Shown piece by piece: positions 17,867 to 25,550 of a stretch of DNA of 64,000 nt. How positions within the stretch are numbered: position 1 is the first letter of the stretch; each line of letters starts with the position of its first letter. This DNA comes from Mitsuokella sp. oral taxon 131 str. W9106 (GTDB lineage Bacteria > Bacillota > Negativicutes > Selenomonadales > Selenomonadaceae): positions 60,749 to 124,748 of the forward strand of contig NZ_KI273056.1 of assembly GCF_000469545.1 (NCBI RefSeq), written 5' to 3'. Both the position numbers and the translations under genes were made by a program. The notes under the pieces are model-generated. The model did no database searches and was not told where the DNA came from. It worked only from the letters and a program-made list of their open reading frames with translations.

Positions 17867-19216
17867 TCACTTCCCCTTGAAGTACGCCATCGCCTGTTTC
17901 GAAAAATCCGTCTGCACGAACAGGATGACGCGGTCGCCCGCAAGGAGCGTCGTATTGCCGTTCGGAATCGCCGCCTCGCCGCCGCGCACGTAGGCACAGA
18001 CGAGGCACTCGCGCGGCAGCGCCGCGTCCTTTAAGGGGATGCCGACGACGGGGGCGCCCTCCTGCACGATGACCTCGACCGCCTCTGCCTTCGCGCCCTC
18101 CAGGAGCGACACCGAGACGACGCCGCCGCGCCGCGCGAATGCGAGCACCTCGCTTGCGGGCAGGAGGCGCGAGGAGAGCACGATGCTCACGCCGACCTTC
18201 TCCATGAGCTCGACGTACTCGTTCCGTTCGACGCGCACGACTGTCTTCATGTCCTTCTTCGAGAGATGGCGCACGAGCAGCGCGAGCATGAGATTCAGCT
18301 TGTCGTCCTCCGTGAGGCAGATGACGACATCGGCATCCGCGACGCCCTCTTCCACCAAAAGATCCATGTCCGTCCCGTCGCCGCAGATGGAAAGCCCGTC
18401 CGTGAGCTTGTCTGCCATGAGGCGCGACCGTTCCGGGCTCTTGTCGATGACCTTGACGTGCACGCCCTGCGCCTCCAGGAGAAGCGCGAGCGCGCGCCCC
18501 GTACGCCCCGCGCCGATGATGACGACGCGGTGCAGCTTCCGCGCCGCGCGCTGCACGAAATTCTGGCTGAATGCTTCGATCTCCTCGGGGATGCCGATGA
18601 AATACGCGTTGTCGTGCGGCATGAGGCAGTCGTCGCCATGCGGGATGATCATGCGGTGATCGCGGAAAATCATGCCTGCGAGGACGCCCGGCGGCAGCTT
18701 GATCTTCTTGAACGGGATCCGCGCGAGCGGGGAGCGGCGCTGCACCTTCGTCTCGAAGAGCCGGATCTTGCCATGCGCGAAATCCTCGACATTGAGCGCG
18801 GCAGGCGTCATGAGGATGCGGTTGATCTCGTACGCCATGATGAGTTCCGGATTGAGCATGAGATCGATGTCGAAATTCTGCTTGAGGTAGTCCTTCGCCT
18901 CATGGATGAACTGCATGTCGCGGATACGCGCCGCCGTATGCGTGATGCCGTGCTTCTTCGCGAGGATACAGGCGACCATGTTGACCTCATCGCTCGCCGT
19001 CACCGCGATCAGGATATCCGCACCGCGCACATCGGGATCGTCCATCGTGATCGGGCTGGCGCCGTTTGCCGCGATCGCGAGCACGTCGAGCGTATTGCGG
19101 ACGGCTTCAAGCTGCGCGTCGTCATGGTCGATGACGACGACGTCAAACTGCTCCTTCGACAAGAGCTCCGCAATGCTGTACCCGAGCTTCCCTGCCCCGA
19201 CAACGACAATCCGCAT
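17867..19216 (-). CDS. trkA: TrkA, NAD-binding regulatory subunit of K+ uptake
   Basis: 449-aa peripheral protein with two RCK repeats. Rossmann motifs VVVGAGKLGYS (residue 4 on) and VIIGAGRTGRA (about 229 on) are each followed by a TrkA_C domain. It gates TrkH at the cytoplasmic side. The start has TGAGGAGGCGCGTT upstream. First gene of the trkA-trkH-trkH operon, preceded by an extended -10 promoter. Confidence 0.95.
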   Translation of the reverse strand: MRIVVVGAGKLGYSIAELLSKEQFDVVVIDHDDAQLEAVRNTLDVLAIAANGASPITMDDPDVRGADILIAVTASDEVNMVACILAKKHGITHTAARIRDMQFIHEAKDYLKQNFDIDLMLNPELIMAYEINRILMTPAALNVEDFAHGKIRLFETKVQRRSPLARIPFKKIKLPPGVLAGMIFRDHRMIIPHGDDCLMPHDNAYFIGIPEEIEAFSQNFVQRAARKLHRVVIIGAGRTGRALALLLEAQGVHVKVIDKSPERSRLMADKLTDGLSICGDGTDMDLLVEEGVADADVVICLTEDDKLNLMLALLVRHLSKKDMKTVVRVERNEYVELMEKVGVSIVLSSRLLPASEVLAFARRGGVVSVSLLEGAKAEAVEVIVQEGAPVVGIPLKDAALPRECLVCAYVRGGEAAIPNGNTTLLAGDRVILFVQTDFSKQAMAYFKGK

Positions 19217-19249
19217 AACGCGCCTCCTCAGTCACAAAAACACATTTTC

Positions 19250-19255
19250 ATTATA
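19250..19255 (-). promoter_or_regulatory. Extended -10 promoter of the trk operon
   Basis: TGG followed by TATAAT on the minus strand, about 34 bp before the trkA ATG. No good -35 box at 17 bp, as is usual for extended -10 promoters. Confidence 0.5.
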
Positions 19256-19325
19256 CCACAAAAGACACCTTCCACGACAATTCGCCGAAAAAGGTGCCGC
19301 AACTTGTGGAAACGCTGCATTCATC

Positions 19326-19349
19326 CGTGATGGTTTCGTGATGGTTTCG
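19326..19349. repeat. Short tandem repeat, CGTGATGGTTT twice
   Basis: Two copies of an 11-bp unit directly after the 3' end of the flavin-binding protein gene (stop at 19357). Function unknown. Confidence 0.6.
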
Positions 19350-19356
19350 TAATGCT

Positions 19357-19836
19357 TTACGACTCGTTGACGAGCTTTCCCGTCATAGATTCGACCGTGA
19401 GCGCAAAAACATAGGCACGCGAAAACGCCTTGTGTATTTCCGCTTCCACCGCTTCTTTGCTCGGATAATACTTCCGCCCAAGCTTGCGGCAGATTTCCTC
19501 GCTCCGCGCCAAATCGTCCAGTATCGAAACGCGCCCGCGCACGATGACCGACGTTACGTTGTACGCCCACTCGCCTTCTCGGAGGAAGCCCTGATTGTAG
19601 GTGCAGAACGCGGCGCGCGGATCTTCCCGGATGCGCGCGAGTTTTTCGCCCTGCTTCGCGCCGTGGAAGTAAATCGTTCGTTCCGCTTCCGAATAGTAAA
19701 AGTTGATCGGCACAGGGTACGGATAGCCGTTTTCCCCGTTTACCGCCAGAACGCCGCGCTTCTCCGTCTTCAAAACGGCGATGCAGTCCGCTTCCGCCAC
19801 CTGCTGCTTGAATCGCCGCATTTTTGCCCATTCCAT
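19357..19836 (-). CDS. Pyridoxamine 5'-phosphate oxidase-family flavin-binding protein
   Basis: 159 aa, split-barrel FMN-binding fold of the NimA-like branch. Visible blocks: VLAVNGENGYPYPVPINFYY, IYFHGAKQGEKL and DPRAAFCTY. The size and pattern match proteins annotated as 5-nitroimidazole reductase-like or general flavin reductases. The start at 19836 has GGAAGGGGAC upstream. It follows cysK by 24 bp on the same strand, so the two are probably cotranscribed. The substrate is unknown. Confidence 0.82.
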   Translation of the reverse strand: MEWAKMRRFKQQVAEADCIAVLKTEKRGVLAVNGENGYPYPVPINFYYSEAERTIYFHGAKQGEKLARIREDPRAAFCTYNQGFLREGEWAYNVTSVIVRGRVSILDDLARSEEICRKLGRKYYPSKEAVEAEIHKAFSRAYVFALTVESMTGKLVNES

Positions 19837-19860
19837 CGAGCCGTCCCCTTCCTCTCAAAA

Positions 19861-20793
19861 TCAGTCCGCAAAAAGCTCCGTCGAGAGGTAGCGGTCGCCA
19901 CCATCCGGGAGAAGCACGACGATGTTCCTGCCCGCATACTCCGGGCGCTTCGCGAGCTCTGCCGCTGCGGCGAGCGCCGCGCCGGACGAGATGCCGACGA
20001 GCACGCCCTCGCTGCGCGCGAACTGGCGCCCGTACTGGAACGCCGCTTCATTTGAGATCGCGATGACCTCATCGTACGCCGTTCTGTCGAGCGTCTCGGG
20101 GACGAATCCCGCGCCGATGCCTTGGATCTTGTGCGGCCCCGCCTCGCCCTTCGAGAGGACGGGACTCGTCTTCGGCTCGACCGCGACGACGTGGACAGCG
20201 GCGTTTCGCTTCTTGAGGCAGCGGCTCACGCCCGTGAGCGTGCCGCCCGTGCCGATGCCCGCGACGAATGCGTCGACCTTGCCATCCAGCGCCTCCCAGA
20301 TCTCAGGTCCCGTCGTCGCCTCGTGTGCGGCAGGGTTCGCCGGATTCGTGAACTGCGAGGGAATGAAGGAGTGCGGCGTCTCCCTGGCGATCTCCTCCGC
20401 CTTCGCGATCGCGCCTTTCATGCCCTTCGAGCCGTCCGTCAGCACGATCTTTGCCCCGTACGCCTTTAGGAGGTTGCGGCGCTCGACGCTCATCGTCTCC
20501 GGCATCGTGAGGATCGCCTTGTAGCCGCGTGCCGCCGCGACGAACGCGAGGCCGATGCCCGTATTGCCGGAGGTCGGCTCGATGATGACGCTCTCCTTCT
20601 TGAGCTTTCCCTCCTTTTCCGCCTGCTCGATCATAGCCTTCGCGATGCGGTCCTTTACCGAGCCTGCAGGGTTGAAATATTCGAGCTTCGCGTAAATATT
20701 CGCTTTCAGCCCGGTTGCCTCGATGAAGCGGTTCGCCTTGACGAGCGGCGTGCCGCCGATGAGTTCCGTTGCGCTTTCATATACCTTTGTCAT
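19861..20793 (-). CDS. cysK: Cysteine synthase A (O-acetylserine sulfhydrylase)
   Basis: PLP enzyme that makes L-cysteine from O-acetylserine and sulfide, 310 aa. PLP lysine in [10 protein letters not shown] (about residue 45), PTSGNTG loop (about 70), [11 protein letters not shown] phosphate loop (about 175) and the SSGAA region near the C-terminus are all present. Start ATG 20793 has CGGGAGG upstream; earlier in-frame starts lie in the leader. It is divergent from an Rrf2 regulator and has an inverted repeat at its transcription start, pointing to CymR-like control by cysteine supply. Confidence 0.95.
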   Translation of the reverse strand: MTKVYESATELIGGTPLVKANRFIEATGLKANIYAKLEYFNPAGSVKDRIAKAMIEQAEKEGKLKKESVIIEPTSGNTGIGLAFVAAARGYKAILTMPETMSVERRNLLKAYGAKIVLTDGSKGMKGAIAKAEEIARETPHSFIPSQFTNPANPAAHEATTGPEIWEALDGKVDAFVAGIGTGGTLTGVSRCLKKRNAAVHVVAVEPKTSPVLSKGEAGPHKIQGIGAGFVPETLDRTAYDEVIAISNEAAFQYGRQFARSEGVLVGISSGAALAAAAELAKRPEYAGRNIVVLLPDGGDRYLSTELFAD

Positions 20794-20825
20794 GTTTGAT
20801 CCTCCCGCAAATTTCCTCTCTTGAT

Positions 20826-20846
20826 AACATATATGCTTGATATGTT
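20826..20846 (-). promoter_or_regulatory. Inverted-repeat operator at the cysK transcription start
   Basis: AACATAT, 7-bp spacer, ATATGTT: a perfect 7-bp inverted repeat placed where cysK transcription should begin. It is a good candidate binding site for the divergent Rrf2 regulator. Confidence 0.55.
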
Positions 20847-20850
20847 TCAT

Positions 20851-20879
20851 AGTGTACCATAGATGCGGCATGCTGTCAA
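20851..20879 (-). promoter_or_regulatory. Promoter of cysK
   Basis: Minus strand TTGACA (20879-20874), 17-bp spacer, TACACT (20856-20851), with an extended TGG before the -10. Confidence 0.75.
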
Positions 20880-20903
20880 TATCGCCATCTTTTCATTTGA
20901 GGA

Positions 20904-21052
20904 AGTGCGGATACATTCGCCACGCCATCCTGACGCATCTTTTCCCCGCACTTCGGCGGAAAATCCTCCACGGCACCACGCTGCGTCCGGTTTTCCACCT
21001 CGTTCGGACGAAACATCTACGCCAATCTGACGAACTTCATTTTATCCGTGAT
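20904..21052. repeat. Dispersed terminal-inverted-repeat element, copy A
   Basis: About 149 bp, closely matching copy B at 45041-45194. The right end TTTATCCGTGAT is identical in both copies; the left end here is degenerate (GCGGATACA against CGGATAAA). Internal paired segments are kept, with a compensatory change between copies (GGAAAA/TTTTCC here, GGGAAA/TTTCCC in copy B). It fills most of the cysK-rrf2 intergenic region and stops 3 bp before the -35 box of the Rrf2 gene. Confidence 0.8.
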
Positions 21053-21055
21053 TTC

Positions 21056-21084
21056 TTGACAAATGCCCTAAAATTTACTATGCT
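21056..21084 (+). promoter_or_regulatory. Promoter of the Rrf2 regulator gene
   Basis: TTGACA (21056-21061), 17-bp spacer, TATGCT (21079-21084). Downstream, TATACTGG occurs twice in tandem (21109-21124), a possible autoregulatory site. Confidence 0.7.
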
Positions 21085-21147
21085 TTATAGGCGATAAAAC
21101 GAAAAATATATACTGGTATACTGGAAAGGGAAACGAGGCAGACCATC

Positions 21148-21594
21148 ATGAAAATCTCCGCAAAAGGCCGCTACGGGCTCGCCGCCATGACTTACTTGGC
21201 GCAGCACTATGCCGCCGCCACGCCGGTCACGATCATCAGCATCTCGGAAAATCTCGGCATATCGAAGATCTACCTCGAACAAGTCTTCGCCCTCCTGAAG
21301 CGCGCCGGCCTCGTCAACTCCATCAAAGGCAGCCAGGGCGGCTACCAGCTCGCCGAGAATCCCCGCGCGATCACGGCTTACGACATCCTTTCCGCCATCG
21401 AGCTATCCCTCATGGAGAAGGCGGCTCCCTCCTCGCCCGATAAGATGCCCGAGCTCGACCGCGCGCTCGTCTCGCGCGTCTTCGAGCCGCTCGACCGTGC
21501 CATCCACGAAGCACTCGCCTCCGTGACGCTCGACATGATCCTGACGGCGATCGCCGAGGAAAAGTCCGCCGAAAGTCTTATGTACTTCATTTGA
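21148..21594 (+). CDS. Rrf2-family transcriptional regulator, CymR-like
   Basis: 148 aa. N-terminal winged helix with MKISAKGRYGLAAM and the recognition region ENLGISKIYLEQVF. There are no cysteines at all, so this is not an iron-sulfur IscR/NsrR type and resembles CymR, the cysteine-metabolism repressor that acts in complex with CysK in Bacillus and Staphylococcus. It is divergent from cysK across a 354-bp region holding both promoters, an inverted repeat and repeat copy A. The role is inferred from family and context. Confidence 0.87.
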   Translation: MKISAKGRYGLAAMTYLAQHYAAATPVTIISISENLGISKIYLEQVFALLKRAGLVNSIKGSQGGYQLAENPRAITAYDILSAIELSLMEKAAPSSPDKMPELDRALVSRVFEPLDRAIHEALASVTLDMILTAIAEEKSAESLMYFI

Positions 21595-21763
21595 CCGCTC
21601 GATTGGATCGTGTTCCATGATATGGATTGGGTCTTTTTTCCTAATGTTTCTCGTATCCGTGAAAAAAACGATGCCAGCGGGATGTTCGCTTAGATAAAAT
21701 CTTTCTTAAATGGACAAGCCGACCAAAATCCTTGAATTTCGCATAAAAACGGGAAAACCTCAT
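21595..21763. other. Intergenic region with no recognised feature
   Basis: Between the Rrf2 gene and the promoter of the 77-aa protein. It is AT-richer than its surroundings. I see no gene, terminator or clear repeat in it. Confidence 0.5.
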
Positions 21764-21792
21764 TTCACAAGCCATTTCATCTATGGTATACT
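21764..21792 (+). promoter_or_regulatory. Promoter of the 77-aa protein gene
   Basis: TTCACA (21764-21769), 17-bp spacer, TATACT (21787-21792) with an extended TGG. The leader is about 100 nt. Confidence 0.65.
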
Positions 21793-21899
21793 ACGTTCGT
21801 CGGTGGACAGATAGCCCCGATTTGTGCACCAATCGAAACAAGTGGTTTCATGGATCCAGTTTATGGCACTGTGCCATGGTTTATTGGAGGTGTTTTTCC

Positions 21900-22133
21900 A
21901 TGATGATCAACGACGTTCGTGTAAACATCGAAAAGGGGTCGTTTTCCGCAGCGGATGCGGCGCGCTATATCGAGCAAATCAAAAAGACTTCAAAATTTAC
22001 GCTTAAAAAGATAACGTTTTCTCGATCAGACGACTTCCTCGATATCCGCTACTCCTTTAAGGAAATCCCTTTCGAACGGCTTCGGAGGCTGGCTTTCACG
22101 CCGTCTTCCGAAAAGCAGGCGGTCAACAACTGA
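21900..22133 (+). CDS. Small conserved-looking protein, unknown function
   Basis: 77 aa, not recognised. The start ATG 21900 has TTGGAGGTG seven bases upstream; an adjacent ATG follows at 21903. The protein is basic, soluble and mixed helix/strand (VNIEKGSFSAADAARYIEQI, then LKKITFSRSDDFLDIRYSF). It has a good promoter upstream and a strong hairpin downstream, so it is an independent gene. The pattern is that of a small regulator or anti-factor, but that is a guess. Confidence 0.65.
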   Translation: MMINDVRVNIEKGSFSAADAARYIEQIKKTSKFTLKKITFSRSDDFLDIRYSFKEIPFERLRRLAFTPSSEKQAVNN

Positions 22134-22157
22134 CGATGCATCGCATTGCAAGCACAG

Positions 22158-22185
22158 GGACGCCGTGCAGTTCTGCACGGCGTCC
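22158..22185 (+). terminator. Hairpin terminator after the 77-aa protein gene
   Basis: A perfect 13-bp stem, GGACGCCGTGCAG / CTGCACGGCGTCC, with a 2-base gap, followed by TATTTCTTG. Confidence 0.75.
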
Positions 22186-22353
22186 TATTTCTTGTCCTTT
22201 TTTCGGCGCATTCGGCGCAATGGTGTTTTCATTTTCCCGTGCGTATTGTAGAATAGAGACTATCCTGCTCATAATTTTCATGATGATGGAAAGAAGGCGT
22301 TCCTCACGGCCCATACTCTGCTCAAAACGCGCCGGCAAGCATTTTACGAAGGC

Positions 22354-23070
22354 GTGCACGACGGCATCCCCATCGCACTCGGCTACCTCGTCGTTTCCTT
22401 CACGCTCGGCATCGCCGCGCGAAACGCGGGGCTATCGCCCGCAGAAGGCTTCCTCGCGAGCCTCCTGAACAATGCGTCCGCCGGCGAGTACGCAGGATTT
22501 ACCGTCATCGCAGCCGATGCGCCTTACCTCACGATCATCCTCCTCACGCTCGTCGCGAATGCACGCTACCTCCTCATGAGCTGCGTCATAAGCCAAAAGT
22601 TCGCGCCCGATACGAGTATATGGCACCGCATCTTCGTCGCCTTCGACATCACGGACGAGATCTTCGGCATCACGATCGCGCGCAAGGGCTATGTCGCGCC
22701 CTTCTACAACTACGGCGCGATGGCAGTCGCAATGCCGGGCTGGTCCATCGGCACGCTGCTCGGCATCGTCGCGGGGAACATCCTGCCGCCGTCCGTCGTC
22801 AGCGCGCTTTCCGTCGCGCTTTACGGCATGTTCCTCTGGATCATCGTGCCGCCTGCGCGCGCGGACCGCGTCGTCGGCGCGCTCGTCACGGCGAGCTTCG
22901 CCGCGAGCTTTGCCGCCGCGCACATAGGCGTCCTCGCCGCGCTCTCGGCAGGCACGCGCACGATCCTCCTGACGGTCGTGCTCGCAGGGCTCGGCGCCGC
23001 ACTTTCCCCGATTGCAGAAAAAGCGGGCGCGGCAGAAAACTCCGCCGCGTCCGAAAAGGAGGACGCCTGA
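22354..23070 (+). CDS. azlC: AzlC-family branched-chain amino acid exporter subunit
   Basis: Large membrane subunit of an AzlCD-type exporter (branched-chain amino acids and analogues), at least 238 aa. Family blocks: HDGIPIALGYL at the N-terminus, GLSPAEGF, NASAGEYAG and VANARYLLMS. The N-terminus is uncertain. The GTG at 22354 has poor ribosome spacing, and the reading frame stays open and homologous-looking upstream (RRQAFYEG) to about 22318, where only a CTG codon is available; the frame closes at 22249. The stop overlaps the azlD start (TGATG), indicating translational coupling. Confidence 0.85.
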   Translation: MHDGIPIALGYLVVSFTLGIAARNAGLSPAEGFLASLLNNASAGEYAGFTVIAADAPYLTIILLTLVANARYLLMSCVISQKFAPDTSIWHRIFVAFDITDEIFGITIARKGYVAPFYNYGAMAVAMPGWSIGTLLGIVAGNILPPSVVSALSVALYGMFLWIIVPPARADRVVGALVTASFAASFAAAHIGVLAALSAGTRTILLTVVLAGLGAALSPIAEKAGAAENSAASEKEDA

Positions 23071-23375
23071 TGCAGCACAGTATATGGACATATCTCTTCC
23101 TCATGAGCGCCGTGACGTTCGCGATCCGCATCGTGCCCGTCACGCTCCTGCGGCGCGAGATCCAAAGCCGCTTCCTGCGCTCCTTCCTCTTTTACGTTCC
23201 GTACGTGACGCTTGCCGTCATGACATTTCCCGCGATCACCGAAACGACACAGACGCCCGTATCGGGCGCGCTCGCGCTCGTCGGCGGCATCGTCCTCGCG
23301 TTTTTCGGCGCGAGCCTCTTTCAGGTCTCCGCCGCCTGCTGCATCATCGTCTTCGTCGCAGAACGCGTTCTCTAG
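23070..23375 (+). CDS. azlD: AzlD-family small subunit of branched-chain amino acid exporter
   Basis: 101 aa, three to four membrane segments, the usual size. Blocks AVTFAIRIVPVTLL and FYVPYVTLAVMTFPA are family-typical. The ATG overlaps the azlC stop, with AAAGGAGG upstream. It acts with AzlC in the inner membrane. Confidence 0.9.
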   Translation: MQHSIWTYLFLMSAVTFAIRIVPVTLLRREIQSRFLRSFLFYVPYVTLAVMTFPAITETTQTPVSGALALVGGIVLAFFGASLFQVSAACCIIVFVAERVL

Positions 23376-23386
23376 GGCGGATCCCG

Positions 23387-25456
23387 TCAGACGGGATCGC
23401 ACAAGTCCGTCTCGACGAGGCAGACGTAGGCGACTTTCCCATAGGCATGGCTCGTCACGGCTTTGCGAATATCGCAAACGGAATGGATCGTGCCTTTTCT
23501 GCCCTGAATGCGGTAACGCAGGCTTTTTTTCTTCCCCGCTGCCGCCTGCGCGAAAAGCTCCCGGCCGATGGCATCGCGGTCCGCCGGATGGATGAGGTTC
23601 AATGCCCTTCCCTGCGTGAACTCCATGAGTTCTTCGGGCGTCCCGCACTCCGCCAAGCGAAGCATTTCCGAATTGGCGTAGAGGATCCTCGTCTTTTCGT
23701 CTGCCGAACAGGCGAGCAGCGCATTGGGGATCTGCTCCGTAACATCGCGCAGATTGAAGCCGAGCGAGGAACGATCCATGTCCTCCATCGCCTCGTTATA
23801 GCGCAGGAAGTGGTTCTTTCCCTCCATTTTCACGGCGTAGAGCGCCATGTCTGCCTGATGGAAGAGACGCGTCATGGTGAGGCCATGCCCCGGATGATAG
23901 GCATAGCCGATCGAAATCGTGTAATCGTGCGCGGCGCCTTCGTACGTAAAGCGTTTCTTGCGCAGGTGCAGGCTGCGGATCATTTCTTCCGCCTGTGCTT
24001 CCGACACGTCGACGAGCAGGACCGTAAACTCGTCGCCGCCGTTGCGCCCGACGATATGACGGCCGGGGAAACACGCCGTGAGATCCCGTGCGAGCGCGCG
24101 CAGCGTCTCATCGCCTGCCGCATGGCCATAAAGGTCATTGATGAACTTGAACCCATCGATGTCGAGGCTGATGAGCGCCGCACGTTCGTTCGCGCAATCG
24201 CGCTGCCATTCCTGGAGCGCGGCATCGAGCCCGGCACGGTTCAGTATGCCCGTCAGCGCATCGTAGCGCGCCATGTGGCGCATCTGGTCGAGTGCGCCGC
24301 GCACGCGTTCCGTCATGATATTGAACGCCTGTGCAAGCCTTCCAAGCCCATCCTCATGATCGTCTTCGATGACGACGTGGTAGTCGCCAGCCGCAATGCT
24401 GTCCGCTGCGCGTACGAGTCCTGCGATGCGGTGGTTGATATGACGGCCGAGCATCGCGCTCAGGATGAAGAACGGGATTTCCACGAGGACGAACAGCGCG
24501 AGGAACTGCAGGATGATCTTTTGCATGCGCGCGTATAGCTCGCCCTGCGGCGCAATCCCCATGACGCGTATCCCGTTTCGGAGCGGCGCACACACCGCAT
24601 CGTACTTCTCTGCATTGTGCGCATAGCGGATGACGTGCCCATGCCTTTCCGCCGATTCCGCATCGGCATCGCCCACAGGCTGGTAGCCGTAATCCGTGCT
24701 CGGTGCACCGAGCGGCACCCCTTCCGTGTAAAAACGCGTTCCCGACGGATCGACGAGGACAGCCCGCCCCGTCTCAAAGAAGTGGATCGCATCGACCTGC
24801 CGGATAAGATCGAGGAAGTTCAGATCGATGCCGCCGATGGCAACGACCTTGCCGCCAGAAAAAAGAGGCACGGTATAGGTAATGAGATAACGGTGCTGAT
24901 TCGCGGAGTAGTACGGCTCGCTCCAACGCGCTTCCCCGCTCGCGACCACCTCGTCCACCTGGTCCCGATAAGCGGGCACATTCACTTCGTCCCCAGTGGG
25001 CGTCTTGTGCCACGAGCGGCGAAAGGCTCCCGTCCTGGCGTCGCGCGTATAGCAGAGCGAGCCGGCTTTCCCCGCCCCCTCATCGAGATAGTAGACGTAG
25101 TACGAGGCCACGGGAGCGAGCTCGCCGACCGCATCTTCAAATGCTGTGGCGACGTGATGCTCGAGCTGCGTGAGTGTCGCCGGGTCTTCGATCGCAGCCG
25201 GTGAATCCACCATGCGGTAAAGCATATTGGTCGCATGTGTGACGGCAAACTCCGAACGCTTCAACATGAAATTGAACTGCTCCGCGTTCTGCGAGACGAT
25301 GCGCCCTACATTCTCGATCTCGTACTGCTCGGTGAGCCCCGACAGTTTCCATACCGTAACCGTGCCGAGCGCGACGGCCAATGCGACCATGCCGCCGATG
25401 CTCATGCTGATGATCTTTCCGCTCAAGGACTGGAAAAACCTTGCAATCCGTATCAT
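23387..25456 (-). CDS. Membrane diguanylate cyclase with Cache, HAMP, GGDEF and C-terminal PAS
   Basis: 689 aa from ATG 25456 (MIRIARFF), chosen because AGAGGA lies 5 bases upstream; ATG 25492 and 25483 lack a site. Order: membrane helix (about 12-30), periplasmic dCache-like sensor (about 35-295), second membrane helix (about 305-330), HAMP (about 330-385), GGDEF (about 395-560; GRNGGDEF intact) and a PAS-like domain (about 580-689). The RxxD inhibitory site is absent (PGRH). Predicted to make cyclic di-GMP in response to an extracellular ligand. A PAS domain after the GGDEF is an uncommon order. Convergent with azlD, 11 bp apart. Confidence 0.88.
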   Translation of the reverse strand: MIRIARFFQSLSGKIISMSIGGMVALAVALGTVTVWKLSGLTEQYEIENVGRIVSQNAEQFNFMLKRSEFAVTHATNMLYRMVDSPAAIEDPATLTQLEHHVATAFEDAVGELAPVASYYVYYLDEGAGKAGSLCYTRDARTGAFRRSWHKTPTGDEVNVPAYRDQVDEVVASGEARWSEPYYSANQHRYLITYTVPLFSGGKVVAIGGIDLNFLDLIRQVDAIHFFETGRAVLVDPSGTRFYTEGVPLGAPSTDYGYQPVGDADAESAERHGHVIRYAHNAEKYDAVCAPLRNGIRVMGIAPQGELYARMQKIILQFLALFVLVEIPFFILSAMLGRHINHRIAGLVRAADSIAAGDYHVVIEDDHEDGLGRLAQAFNIMTERVRGALDQMRHMARYDALTGILNRAGLDAALQEWQRDCANERAALISLDIDGFKFINDLYGHAAGDETLRALARDLTACFPGRHIVGRNGGDEFTVLLVDVSEAQAEEMIRSLHLRKKRFTYEGAAHDYTISIGYAYHPGHGLTMTRLFHQADMALYAVKMEGKNHFLRYNEAMEDMDRSSLGFNLRDVTEQIPNALLACSADEKTRILYANSEMLRLAECGTPEELMEFTQGRALNLIHPADRDAIGRELFAQAAAGKKKSLRYRIQGRKGTIHSVCDIRKAVTSHAYGKVAYVCLVETDLCDPV

Positions 25457-25550
25457 GATGTCCTCTGCTCTTCCCCGCTCCATTCCTTCCATGCGGATGC
25501 CAATCCAACCCTATCAGATGATCCATTATAGCATAGGACATAGGACCGTT

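Noticed and set aside
19319..19330. TTCATCCGTGAT resembling the right end of the dispersed element
   Set aside because: Only the 12-bp end matches (one mismatch); no interior of the element is present, so chance or a decayed end cannot be told apart.
23379..23398. GATCCCGT/ACGGGATC hairpin as a terminator between azlD and the cyclase gene
   Set aside because: It lies partly in the cyclase coding end and has no T-run on either strand.
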